Assembly (NCBI GenBank): GCA_016219425.1
Contig: JACRNB010000011.1
Coordinates: forward strand, 62,001-126,000
Direction of reading: 5' to 3'
DNA from: Betaproteobacteria bacterium
GTDB taxonomy: Bacteria > Pseudomonadota > Gammaproteobacteria > Burkholderiales > Thiobacillaceae
DNA length: 64,000 bases
Below, piece after piece: positions 25,559 through 33,992 of the stretch. Each line of letters begins with the position of its first letter. The stretch's first letter is position 1. A program made the translations under genes and the position numbers. The notes under the pieces are model-generated. The model had not been told where the DNA came from. It worked only from the letters and a program-made list of their open reading frames with translations, and made no database searches.

Positions 25559-27280
25559 TCAAACCTTGCCCAGGTCGATCTGGCGCATGCGGTCCTTCTC
25601 CCCGTCGCTCAACTTGTCCCACCAGGTGCCGCCGCCGTTGCCGTAGTCGAAGCGCTCGGCGCCCTTGCGGGTGTAGTACCAATAGTTGAGGAGCCAGGAG
25701 TAGGCATAGAACACGGCGATGCCGATGAAGAACATCTCGGCGTTGCCGGTCTTCTCGATGGAAAGGCCGATCAGCCAGTTCCAGAGGAAGGGGCCGAAGG
25801 CCGCCCAGGCGCCGGTCCAGCCCAGCATCTGCGCGCCCTTGGCCGGCGAGTAGGCGAACACGATGGGGTACTGGCGGAAGGTCGCGGCGTTGTTGATGCC
25901 GGACATCAGGAAGATCCACAGCATGCCCCACAGGAAGCCCTGGAACTGCTCGACGCTGGTCGGGGTCAGGTAGCCGCCGAACACCAGGAACAGCGCGCCG
26001 CCAATCTGGCCCAGCGTGGTCCAGTGCATGCCCTTGCTGCCGCCGATCTTGTCGAAGAGGCCGCCGCTCAGCGCCCGCACCGCGCCGCCGATGAGCGGGC
26101 CGAGGAAGGCGTAGGCCAGCGGGTCCGGTGCGCCGTCAAAGCCGCCGTAGAGCGTCTTGATCAGCATCGGGAAGGCTGCGGCATAGCCCGAGAACGAACC
26201 GAACGAGCAGATGTAGGTGATCGTGCAGTTCCAGGTATGGGTGCTCGCCCGGTTACGCGAACTCAGGATCTCGAACTGCCCCATGAAGCCGCGCGAGGGC
26301 ACGGTCACGCTACGCAGGAACAGCGCGCTGAGAATGAAGGCCAGGACCAGGAACGGCACCCAGATGAAGGCGGCGTTCTGTAACCACATGCCTTTCTTCA
26401 CCACATTCTTGTAGGTCACGTCGGTGATCGCGCCGGCGGGGTTGCGCGTCACTTCCAGCTTGACGCCCTTGGTCGTCACCACTTCCGTGATCACGCCGTT
26501 GGCATCCTTCTTCACCTCTTCCTTGATCTTCTTGACCGTGTCGTTCTCGTGCAGGACGACATCCTTGAGTTGGCCGCTCTCATCCCTGACCACCTCGATC
26601 ACGGCAGCCAGTTCCGGCTTTTTCACGATCACATCGGTGACGACCTTGGTCTCCTTGTCCTTGACGACCTCGATCGCACCCTTGACCGCCTCGCCCTTGG
26701 TAAAGACCAGCGGGCCGCCGGCAATCGAGCCGATGGCGACAAAACCGATGATCCAGGGCGCCACGAACTGCACGATGGAGACGCCGAAGTTGCCCAGGCC
26801 CGCCTGGATGCCCATGGCCAGACCCTGCAAGCGCTTCGGGAAGAAGATGCTGGTGGAAGGCATGAAGGAGGAGAAATCACCGCCGCCCATGCCGCACAGG
26901 AAGCCGATGATCATGAACGTGGTCCAGGTCGTGTTCAGATCCTGGACCGCGTAGCCCAGCCAGATCATGGGCACGATCTTGATGATGGTGGAGATGCTCA
27001 CCACCGGCCTCGTCCCCAGCACCGGGATGAAGTTGGAGTGGATCAAGCGCAGGATGCCCGACGCCAGTCCCGGTATCGCCGCCAGCCAGAACAGTTCCAT
27101 GGTGGTGAACTTGAAGCCGATGGCGGGCATGCGCACCACCACCGCGCTCATCACGAACCAGGTCGCAAAGGAGAAGATCAGGGAGAAGGTGGTGATGGCG
27201 CAGGTTCGCCAGGCGATGGCGCTGCCCGTTTCCTTCCAGAACTGCGGGTTTTCGGGTTCCCAGCGGGGCAGACGTGACAT
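25559..27280 (-). CDS. NarK2-type nitrate/nitrite transporter with periplasmic insertion
   Basis: A 573-aa MFS transporter of the NNP family, with signatures such as CGMGGGDFSSFMPSTSIFFP, AGLGNFGVSIVQF and FGSFSGYAAAFPML. Twelve helices are expected. Between TM5 and TM6 (residues about 190-297) it has a hydrophilic insertion of about 105 residues containing four degenerate repeats beginning IEVVKD, IEVVRD, EEVKKD and LEVTRN. NarK proteins normally have only a short loop there. The ATG at 27280 (MSRLPRWEPENPQ) is chosen over an upstream frame that starts in a repeat. Confidence 0.93.
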   Translation of the reverse strand: MSRLPRWEPENPQFWKETGSAIAWRTCAITTFSLIFSFATWFVMSAVVVRMPAIGFKFTTMELFWLAAIPGLASGILRLIHSNFIPVLGTRPVVSISTIIKIVPMIWLGYAVQDLNTTWTTFMIIGFLCGMGGGDFSSFMPSTSIFFPKRLQGLAMGIQAGLGNFGVSIVQFVAPWIIGFVAIGSIAGGPLVFTKGEAVKGAIEVVKDKETKVVTDVIVKKPELAAVIEVVRDESGQLKDVVLHENDTVKKIKEEVKKDANGVITEVVTTKGVKLEVTRNPAGAITDVTYKNVVKKGMWLQNAAFIWVPFLVLAFILSALFLRSVTVPSRGFMGQFEILSSRNRASTHTWNCTITYICSFGSFSGYAAAFPMLIKTLYGGFDGAPDPLAYAFLGPLIGGAVRALSGGLFDKIGGSKGMHWTTLGQIGGALFLVFGGYLTPTSVEQFQGFLWGMLWIFLMSGINNAATFRQYPIVFAYSPAKGAQMLGWTGAWAAFGPFLWNWLIGLSIEKTGNAEMFFIGIAVFYAYSWLLNYWYYTRKGAERFDYGNGGGTWWDKLSDGEKDRMRQIDLGKV

Positions 27281-27323
27281 ATCCCGGTACTCCTTAGACG
27301 TTGGTGGGTTTGATGCAGGGCCA

Positions 27324-27409
27324 GTAGCCTGGATGGAGCAAAGCGGAATCCAGGATGGGGCGGGCAAGGGCGGCGTCCCCCGGATTGCGCTGCGCTGCAT
27401 CCGGGCTGC
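27324..27409. repeat. GTAG-type palindromic repeat between narK1 and narK2
   Basis: GTAGCCTGGATGGAGCAAAG at the left and CGGATTGCGCTGCGCTGCAT at the right form an imperfect inverted pair. The expected final CTAC is CTGC. Related to 38416-38494. Confidence 0.75.
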
Positions 27410-27433
27410 GGGCTGAGGGGATTCCCATGGCGC

Positions 27434-28693
27434 TCATTCCATGTCGTCCGCAGCGATGGCGGGCTTGCCGAGGTGATCCAGCTTGCGAACCTCGGTCGTG
27501 TACATCCAGATCAGAGAGACCCAGACCACGCCGTACATGAGCATGAAGGCGGAGGAGCGGACGCCCGTGAGGTCCACCAGGGCGCCGAACATGATGGGCA
27601 GGAGGAAGCCGCCCAGGCCGCCGATCAGGCCGACGATGCCGCTGATGACGCCGATGTTGTGCGGGTACTCATCCGAGATGTACTTGAACACCGAGGCCTT
27701 GCCGAAGGCGAAGGCGACGCCCACGGTGAACAGCAGGGCGGTGAAGATCTCGGGCGAGAGATAGATGTGATAGGTCTGGGGTCCGCTCACGGTCTGCACG
27801 GTGAACGCGGTCTGGGGATAGGACATGATGAACAGGCACACCCAGGACACCCACAGCACCCACCAGGTCACCCGATGCGCGCCCCACTTGTCCGACATCC
27901 AGCCCCCCACGGCGCGCAGCACCCCGCCCGGCAGGGAGAAACAGGCCGCCAGCAGGGCCGCGGTCTTGAGGTCGAAGCCGTATTCGGAGACGTAGTACTT
28001 GGTCATCCAAAGCGACAGGCCCACATAACCGCCGAACACGATGGAGTAGTACTGGCAGTACTTCCACACCACGGGGTCTTTGAGGGCCTGGAGCTGTTCC
28101 GCCACGGTGACATGGGCCGGCACCTTGTGGGCGGGGTCGTCGTAGGTGAACAGCCAGAACAGGATCGCGGTCACCAGCATGGCGGCGGCGTAGACCTGGG
28201 GCACCATGGTCCAGCCGTAGGCGAGGACGATGGCCGGGGCCACCAGCTTGGTCACCGCCGCCCCCGAGTTGCCCGCCCCGAACACGCCCATGGCCATGCC
28301 CTGACGCGACTTCTCATACCAGCGGGCACAGTAGGCGATGCCCACCGAGAAGGAACCGCCGGCCAGACCCACGAACAGACCGATGGTGAGGAAGTGCCAG
28401 TACTCGGTGGCGAACTCCATCAGCCAGATGGGGCCCACCGTGGCCAGCATCAGCACAAAGAACACGATGCGTCCGCCGAACTTGTCGGTCCACATGCCCA
28501 GGGGCAGGCGGATCAGGGAGCCGGTCAGCACCGGAGTGGCGATGAGCAGGCCGAACTGGGTCTCGTTGAGGTCCAGGGTCTTCTTGATCGGGATGCCGAT
28601 CACCGCAAACATCATCCACACGGCGAAGCACACCGTGAAGGCCAGCGTGCTCATGATGAGCACCGAAAGCTGCTGCTGCGAACGTGACGTCAT
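27434..28693 (-). CDS. NarK1-type nitrate/nitrite MFS transporter
   Basis: A 419-aa NNP-family transporter with the motifs GLAGGSFSVGIAYCARWYEKS (read in parts) and GVFGAGNSGAAVTKLVAP. It lacks the insertion seen in the neighbouring NarK2. In denitrifiers a NarK1 (proton/nitrate symport) and NarK2 (nitrate/nitrite exchange) often occur side by side, and this arrangement fits. The promoter region is shared with the divergent narXL. Confidence 0.94.
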   Translation of the reverse strand: MTSRSQQQLSVLIMSTLAFTVCFAVWMMFAVIGIPIKKTLDLNETQFGLLIATPVLTGSLIRLPLGMWTDKFGGRIVFFVLMLATVGPIWLMEFATEYWHFLTIGLFVGLAGGSFSVGIAYCARWYEKSRQGMAMGVFGAGNSGAAVTKLVAPAIVLAYGWTMVPQVYAAAMLVTAILFWLFTYDDPAHKVPAHVTVAEQLQALKDPVVWKYCQYYSIVFGGYVGLSLWMTKYYVSEYGFDLKTAALLAACFSLPGGVLRAVGGWMSDKWGAHRVTWWVLWVSWVCLFIMSYPQTAFTVQTVSGPQTYHIYLSPEIFTALLFTVGVAFAFGKASVFKYISDEYPHNIGVISGIVGLIGGLGGFLLPIMFGALVDLTGVRSSAFMLMYGVVWVSLIWMYTTEVRKLDHLGKPAIAADDME

Positions 28694-29017
28694 GCTGTCC
28701 CCCGATTCAGAAAAAGCCGCGATAAGCGACGCGACGGGCCGCAGTCTCCGCCCGAAAAAAACCGCGAAAAAGAGGGGGGAAATGCCTGAATCGGGCGCGG
28801 TCTACCACCTAATAGGTATGGGGATAGGCCGATAACCCATTGTTTTACATTGGCAAATTACGCAAGCCCGGATGCTCGCCACATCTCCATGACACATCAG
28901 GGGTATTTCCACCCCCTGCCCCCGGGAATAAAAGGGATAGCGGCGCCCCCGGCTCGAAAAAACGCCCGGTCGGCCCGGCAAACGACTTGAGAACCGTCCG
29001 GACCAGGAAAGGAATCC
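28694..29017. promoter_or_regulatory. divergent narK1 / narXL control region
   Basis: A 324-bp gap without a gene. It holds a NarL-type 7-2-7 inverted pair at 28803-28818, another NarL-type heptamer (TACCCCT on the minus strand, 28899-28905), and the narX ribosome site AGGAAAGGA at 29006-29014. I see no perfect FNR box. Confidence 0.65.
28803..28818. promoter_or_regulatory. candidate NarL 7-2-7 binding site
   Basis: TACCACC-TA-ATAGGTA is a 7-2-7 arrangement. The right half is TACCTAT on the minus strand, a full match to TACYYMT. The left half matches less well. Confidence 0.55.
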
Positions 29018-30934
29018 ATGCCCCGCAAACGCCCCGGCCTCTGGCACAACCTGCAACGCTCCCTGCTCCTGCGCATGGGCGGGGCGATTGCCGCCATCGC
29101 CCTGCTGGCGGTGCTGGGCATGGCGGTGTCCGGGCTGGTGGCGGAATCCACGCAGGGCAGCGGCGAGGCCATCAACAAGGCGGGCAGCCTGCGCATGCAG
29201 AGCTGGCACATGACCAGCCTCTACCTGGCCGCCTCCGGACAGACGGGAGACCGGGAACGGGCGGCCATGAGCACGGCGATACGCGCCTTCGACGCCACCC
29301 TGGAAAGCGAAGCCATCCACGCCATGCTGCCCCGCTTCGGCGACAACACCCTGGCCTCCACCTGGCGCCAGACGCACCAGGTCTGGCGGGCCTCCGTGCG
29401 GCCCCGCTTTCTCGCCTTCGCCGCCGGCGGCAGCCCGGCGCAGGCCCCCGCCGCCCGCACCGCCCTGCTGGAGGAGATGACCCGCTTCGTCGCCACCATC
29501 AACACCCTGGTGCAGCAGATGGAGCAGACCACCGAGGCCAAGATCCTGGTCATGCGTCTGGTGCTGGGGGTGGCCCTGGTGCTCACCGTGGTGGTGGTGA
29601 TGCTCACCATCCATCTGATCCACTTTCGCTTCGTGCAGCCGCTCAAAAAGCTGCTGGCCCTGGCCACCAGCGTGGGCCAGGGCGACCTCTCGGTGCGCAC
29701 CGACCACACCGGAGAAGACGAACTGGGCCAGCTCGGGCGCGCCTTCAATCTCATGGGGGCGGACCTTTCCAAGCTCTACGCCGACCTGGAAGACCGTGTG
29801 CAGCAAAAGACCGCCGAACTCACCCGCAGCAACCAGTCGCTGGAACTGCTCTACCACTCCATCGCCCGCCTGCACGGCGCGCCCCCCGGCAAGGAGGTCT
29901 ACCTCGCCCTGCTGCGGGACATCGAGCAGGTGCTGCAACTGGGCCACGGCCTGATCTGCCTCGGGGAGCACGGCGGCAGCACCGGGGTGGCGGTGGCCAG
30001 CACCATGGAGGCCGGAGATTCCAACCCCTGCGAACAGGCCGAGTGCCTCTGGTGCCACGGCTCGGACCAGACCCGCACCAGCCTCCATACCGGCTTCCAG
30101 CGCCGCCTCACCCTGCCCCTGGCGGATGCCGGGCGCCAGTACGGCGTGCTGATCCTGGAAGTTCCCGAAGGCCGCCAACTGGAATCGTGGCAGGTGCAAC
30201 TGCTGGAGGCCCTGTCGCGCCACATCGGCGTGGCCATCGGCGCGGAGCGCCGCATCGAGCAGAACCGGCGCGTCTCCCTGCTGGAAGAGCGGGCCGTGAT
30301 CGCGCGCGAGTTGCACGACTCCCTGGCCCAGTCACTGGCCTACATGCGCATCCAGGTCAGTCGCCTGCAAACCATGGTGCGTGCGCCGGACCTGCGCGCC
30401 GAGGCGGAACAGGCCCTGGCCGACCTGCGCGAAGGCATGAGCAGCGCCTACCGGCAGTTGCGGGAGCTGCTCACCACCTTCCGCCTCAAGATGGAAGGCC
30501 AGGATCTGACCAGCGCCCTGCATCAGACCGTAGCGGAATTCGCCGAGCGGGGCGGGCTGGAGGTGCGCCTGGACCTGGCTCTGGAAGGATGCCTCCTCAG
30601 CCCCAACGAAGAGATTCACATCCTGCATGTGGTGCGCGAAGCCCTCTCCAACGTACTCAACCACGCCCGCGCCAGCCGCGCCGAGGTGCGTCTGGCCTGT
30701 CTGGCGGCGGGCGAGGTGGAAGTGACGGTGGAGGATGACGGCGGCGGCATCGTCAAATCTCCCGATGTGCATCACTACGGCATGACCATCATGGAAGAAC
30801 GCGCCCGCACCCTGGCGGGCGCGGTTCGCTTCGACCCCCGCCCCGAAGGGGGCACCCGCGTCACCCTGCGCTTCCGTCCCGCCAGCCGCCGGAACGGCCC
30901 CGCACAACCCCTGCGCCGATTGGAGAACTCATGA
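29018..30934 (+). CDS. narX: nitrate/nitrite sensor histidine kinase NarX
   Basis: A 638-aa sensor with TM1 at about 20-42, a periplasmic P-box for nitrate (EAINKAGSLRMQSWH, residues 50-64), TM2 at about 180-201, then HAMP. A central module has Cys338, Cys343 and Cys346 (CEQAECLWC). The HisKA_3 box ARELHDSLAQ carries phospho-acceptor His433, followed by an HATPase domain (DDGGGI). It overlaps narL by 4 bp (ATGA), so the pair is coupled. Confidence 0.96.
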   Translation: MPRKRPGLWHNLQRSLLLRMGGAIAAIALLAVLGMAVSGLVAESTQGSGEAINKAGSLRMQSWHMTSLYLAASGQTGDRERAAMSTAIRAFDATLESEAIHAMLPRFGDNTLASTWRQTHQVWRASVRPRFLAFAAGGSPAQAPAARTALLEEMTRFVATINTLVQQMEQTTEAKILVMRLVLGVALVLTVVVVMLTIHLIHFRFVQPLKKLLALATSVGQGDLSVRTDHTGEDELGQLGRAFNLMGADLSKLYADLEDRVQQKTAELTRSNQSLELLYHSIARLHGAPPGKEVYLALLRDIEQVLQLGHGLICLGEHGGSTGVAVASTMEAGDSNPCEQAECLWCHGSDQTRTSLHTGFQRRLTLPLADAGRQYGVLILEVPEGRQLESWQVQLLEALSRHIGVAIGAERRIEQNRRVSLLEERAVIARELHDSLAQSLAYMRIQVSRLQTMVRAPDLRAEAEQALADLREGMSSAYRQLRELLTTFRLKMEGQDLTSALHQTVAEFAERGGLEVRLDLALEGCLLSPNEEIHILHVVREALSNVLNHARASRAEVRLACLAAGEVEVTVEDDGGGIVKSPDVHHYGMTIMEERARTLAGAVRFDPRPEGGTRVTLRFRPASRRNGPAQPLRRLENS

Positions 30935-31575
30935 CGACTCCGCAACGACTCCTGGTCATCGACGACCATCCCCTGTTCCGCAAGGCCGTGCTGCAACTGG
31001 TGCACATGACCGGCGACTTCGAAGTGGTGGGCGAGGCCTCCTCCGGCCCCGAGGGCCTGGAACTGGCGCGCGCCCTGCAACCGGACATGATCCTGCTCGA
31101 CCTCAACATGAAGGAGATGAACGGCATCGAAGTGCTCAAGGTGATCAAGGGCTGGGGGCTGGACGTGCGCGTGGTGATGCTCACCGTGTCCGACGAGACC
31201 GGCGACCTGGTGGCCGCCCTGCGCGCCGGGGCCGACGGCTATCTGCTGAAGGAGATGGAACCGGAAGACCTGCTCGCCAAGCTCAAGGAGGCCGCCGCCG
31301 GCCAGGTCACCCTGACCGAGCGCCTCACCCGCCTGCTGGCCCACTCCCTGCGCGAAGACACCCTGCCCAGAGACCCCAAGCAGGCCGGCCTGACCGAGCA
31401 GGAGGCCCGCATCCTCGACCTCATCGCCCAGGGCAAGAGCAACAAGCTGATCGCGCGCGAACTCAACATCTCCGACGGCACGGTAAAGGTCCACGTCAAA
31501 CACCTGCTGCGCAAGCTCAACCTGCGCTCCAGAGTGGAGGCGGCGGTATGGGCGGTAGAGAAAAAGCGGGGATAG
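30931..31575 (+). CDS. narL: nitrate/nitrite response regulator NarL
   Basis: A 214-aa response regulator with a receiver domain holding phospho-Asp57 (DMILLDLNM) and a LuxR-type helix-turn-helix (NKLIARELNISDGTVKVHVK, residues about 170-189). It would bind heptamers such as that at 28803-28818 in front of narK1. Confidence 0.95.
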   Translation: MTTPQRLLVIDDHPLFRKAVLQLVHMTGDFEVVGEASSGPEGLELARALQPDMILLDLNMKEMNGIEVLKVIKGWGLDVRVVMLTVSDETGDLVAALRAGADGYLLKEMEPEDLLAKLKEAAAGQVTLTERLTRLLAHSLREDTLPRDPKQAGLTEQEARILDLIAQGKSNKLIARELNISDGTVKVHVKHLLRKLNLRSRVEAAVWAVEKKRG

Positions 31576-31586
31576 CCGCACCCCCC

Positions 31587-31644
31587 GTAGGTGCGAATTC
31601 ATTCGCACAACCACCCCCCCGCGCGCGAATGAATTCGCACCTAC
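31587..31644. repeat. GTAG/CTAC palindromic repeat (GTGCGAATTCATTCGC family)
   Basis: A hairpin with 20-bp arms beginning GTAGGTGCGAATTCATTCGC. A second copy with a different loop is at 35478-35535. It lies between the convergent narL and the next minus-strand gene, where it could stop both transcripts (inference). Confidence 0.9.
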
Positions 31645-31657
31645 GGCGGAGGTTGGA

Positions 31658-32008
31658 TCAATCGTCCGGCAACAGCGTGACCGAGGCCTCTCCGCTGGCC
31701 CGGTCGATGTCGAAGCGCACCACGCAGTACTCATTGACCTCATCCACCGGGGTGGGGTCGTCGGCGCAACTGCACCCGGCGAGGACGCCCGTGTAGAACA
31801 GCCCGACCTTGACCATCAGGGCGTCCGGCGCTTCCGTCACGCGCAGGATCATGGCCGTGCAGCGGCCCGTGGCATGGCTGGATTGGGCAAGCCCTTGCTG
31901 CAGGGGAAGCAGGTCAGGCGCAAGGGCCTCGATCTCCCGCTTGAGGACATCCTGAAACGCGGCGGAAGGCCAAAAGGCCAGGGCTTGCGGAAAGCGGATC
32001 ACGCTCAC
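31658..32008 (-). CDS. conserved-looking protein of unknown function
   Basis: A 116-aa protein starting with GTG at 32008 that overlaps the stop codon of the upstream membrane protein (GTGA). It has no membrane helix. A CSC motif (LAGCSCADDPTP) and a later CVVRFDID strand are the visible features, possibly a metal or redox site. I do not recognise the family. Coupling with the NnrS-region membrane gene suggests a role in nitrogen oxide handling (inference). Confidence 0.6.
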   Translation of the reverse strand: MSVIRFPQALAFWPSAAFQDVLKREIEALAPDLLPLQQGLAQSSHATGRCTAMILRVTEAPDALMVKVGLFYTGVLAGCSCADDPTPVDEVNEYCVVRFDIDRASGEASVTLLPDD

Positions 32009-33123
32009 TTCGCCCGGTACAACCAGAAACCGAAACCGATGCCGAACCAGAACAGGGCGGTCAGGGCCGGCATGCCGGAGCACTTGAAGCCCAATAGCGG
32101 CAGCGCCGCCGCAGCGAGGAAAAGCAACGCGCGCACCCCGCCCCAGCGATTGAGTTGCCGCCGTCCCTGCGCATGGGTGGCCGCCTGGGCGGGGTTCAGC
32201 CAGACCGGCGCCAGCACCCCCGCCGCCCCGGTCACCAACGGCATCAGGAACGCGGGGAGGAACAGGGTCAGAGGGCCGGCGGCATCCGCGCCGGACAGCA
32301 GGCCGAGGATGGCCGCGATCAGCCCCAGGGTCGCCGCCAGCAACACCGGCTCCGCACCGTGCCAGGCCAGGAGCGACCTCCGATGCAGACGCCACCAGGC
32401 CCGCAGCATGCGTCCCAGCACCCAGCCCCAAAGGAGCGCGCCCAACCAGGTCAGCGCCGGCCAGGCGGCCTGCCCCAGGGCGATGGCCAGACTGCCTGCC
32501 GCCGCCCACTTGAGATCGGTGCGCAGGCGCACACCGGCCTGGGGGTCCGCCTGGCCCGCCGCCGTGGGCATCAGCACCTGAAGGGTGCCCACCGCGGTGA
32601 GGGCGACGAATCCGTACAGATTGAGATGGAGATGGAAGCTGCGCAGGGCGGCATGCCACGCCGGAAAAAGGGGAATCATCAGCGCGGCGACGAGGGCCAG
32701 GCCCAGGCAGGCCATGGCGGCGACATACCAGTAGAGGCCGGGATGGGGCCGCCCCAGGGTGATGCGCGCCTGCCAGAGCATCCAGGCCAGCATCAGCACC
32801 GCCCCGGCCAGGGCCAACAGCGCCGCCGCCGTGATCCAGACAAAGTCCGCAAGACCGGCGAAGGCGCTGACCGCAAGCGCCCCCGCCGCCAACATGAGCC
32901 ACGGCAGCCGCGCCAGCCAGCGCCCGACCCCGCGGGTGCGGCACAACACCGGCACGAAATGCTGCATGGCGGCGGTAATCAGGGTCATCACCCCCAGCGC
33001 CAGCGCCACATGCGCCCATAGCGCCGGTGCGGCAGCGAAGACGCGAGGCAGGGCCTGCCCGGCCAGCAAGGCGATGAGGGTGGCGACAACCAGGGCGATC
33101 AGCATGGTGCGGGGTGACTCCAA
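32005..33123 (-). CDS. polytopic membrane protein resembling NnrS / heme-copper oxidase subunit I
   Basis: A 372-aa protein with about ten hydrophobic helices. Histidine motifs LWAHVALALG, AAMQHFVPVLCR and RSFHLHLNLYGF are arranged as in heme-binding membrane proteins of the NnrS or COX1-like type. It is not identical in layout to the NnrS encoded divergently. A role in NO handling or heme/copper use is inferred from the neighbours. Confidence 0.6.
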   Translation of the reverse strand: MESPRTMLIALVVATLIALLAGQALPRVFAAAPALWAHVALALGVMTLITAAMQHFVPVLCRTRGVGRWLARLPWLMLAAGALAVSAFAGLADFVWITAAALLALAGAVLMLAWMLWQARITLGRPHPGLYWYVAAMACLGLALVAALMIPLFPAWHAALRSFHLHLNLYGFVALTAVGTLQVLMPTAAGQADPQAGVRLRTDLKWAAAGSLAIALGQAAWPALTWLGALLWGWVLGRMLRAWWRLHRRSLLAWHGAEPVLLAATLGLIAAILGLLSGADAAGPLTLFLPAFLMPLVTGAAGVLAPVWLNPAQAATHAQGRRQLNRWGGVRALLFLAAAALPLLGFKCSGMPALTALFWFGIGFGFWLYRAK

Positions 33124-33677
33124 GAGACGGTGGAAGGGAGCGATTCTCCAGTCGCGCAGGGCATCCCCTCCGCCTCCCCACCGCCCCAGTCACGAGGTAA
33201 CCAGCCGCGTTCCACATAACGGTGAAAACTGGAATGGGGCCAGTCGGCCACCCGTTGCGCCCAGCCGTGTTTGACCGGGTTCCAGTGGATGTAGTCCGCG
33301 TGGCGGGCAGGGTCGGCATCGTTGCGGAGTTGGTGTTCCCAGAACCGGCGTTGCCAGACGCCCCGTTCGCCGCGTTGCAGGCGGCTGGCGGAGCGGCGTT
33401 CATCGGGCGGCAGGGCGCGGGAGAAACCGGCCTTGATCAACCCCCAGCGCATGGAGAAATCCGCATCCCCTGGCGGCAGCGTCCAGATGCAATGCAGGTG
33501 TTCCGGCAGGATGACGATGGCGTCGATGACGAACGGATGCCGCGCCCGCACCGCCGCAAACACCGCCCGCAACAAATCCACCCGATCCACCAACAACGTA
33601 TTGCCCTGGCGTTGCGCCAGATTGACGGTGAAAAACCAGGAAGCGCCCGGGGTGCGGGATCGACGGTAAGCGGTCAT
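33099..33677 (-). CDS. REP-associated tyrosine transposase (RAYT, IS200-like Y1 fold)
   Basis: A 192-aa protein with the HUH pair His60 and His62 (VILPEHLHCIWTLP) and catalytic Tyr129 in HADYIHWNPVKHG, both intact. RAYTs nick and move repetitive palindromes marked by a GTAG-type tetranucleotide. The ATG at 33677 (MTAYRRSRTPGAS) is chosen since a longer frame runs into the repeat at 33732-33834. The 3' end overlaps the NnrS-like gene by 25 bp. It is probably active or recently active and a candidate mover of the GTAG/CTAC repeats in the window. Confidence 0.9.
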   Translation of the reverse strand: MTAYRRSRTPGASWFFTVNLAQRQGNTLLVDRVDLLRAVFAAVRARHPFVIDAIVILPEHLHCIWTLPPGDADFSMRWGLIKAGFSRALPPDERRSASRLQRGERGVWQRRFWEHQLRNDADPARHADYIHWNPVKHGWAQRVADWPHSSFHRYVERGWLPRDWGGGEAEGMPCATGESLPSTVSWSHPAPC

Positions 33678-33731
33678 TCGGAGCGGATGCGTTGGGTGAG
33701 TTGAACGCGTGGGGCGTGGGTGCGTGGGTGC

Positions 33732-33834
33732 GTAGGATGTGGTGAGCGCAGCGAACCGCATCAACCAAGGCCAGCAGCAGGGGGGGCGGTCAGGTAGGTG
33801 GGCGATGCGGTTCGCTGCGCTCACCACATCCTAC
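33732..33834. repeat. GTAG/CTAC palindromic repeat next to the RAYT gene
   Basis: Arms GTAGGATGTGGTGAGCGCAG... and ...CTGCGCTCACCACATCCTAC of about 31 bp flank a 41-bp centre. It sits 54 bp upstream of the RAYT start, the usual position for the repeat its own transposase handles. The 33678-33992 gap holds this element and an FNR box and no gene. Confidence 0.9.
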
Positions 33835-33924
33835 GCGGCTGGGGCATGAAGCGGGAGCGGAAGTCGCCGGACTACACCACGAACTGGGATCAGCTCCCCA
33901 GGGTGTCCTGACCGACGCACAAGG

Positions 33925-33938
33925 TTGATGATCATCAA
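33925..33938 (+). promoter_or_regulatory. FNR/DNR box upstream of nnrS
   Basis: TTGATGATCATCAA is a perfect TTGAT-N4-ATCAA site. If it works at -41.5, transcription would begin near 33973, which supports the nnrS ATG at 33993 rather than the GTG at 33951. Confidence 0.8.
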
Positions 33939-33992
33939 GGTCGCCGCCCGGTGCGCACTCAACACTCGCGCCCCGTTCCCGACGCCTGCGCC

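Noticed and set aside
28852-28867. TTGGC...CGCAA as an FNR box in the narK1/narX gap
   Set aside because: The inner spacing is six instead of four and the half-sites are weak.
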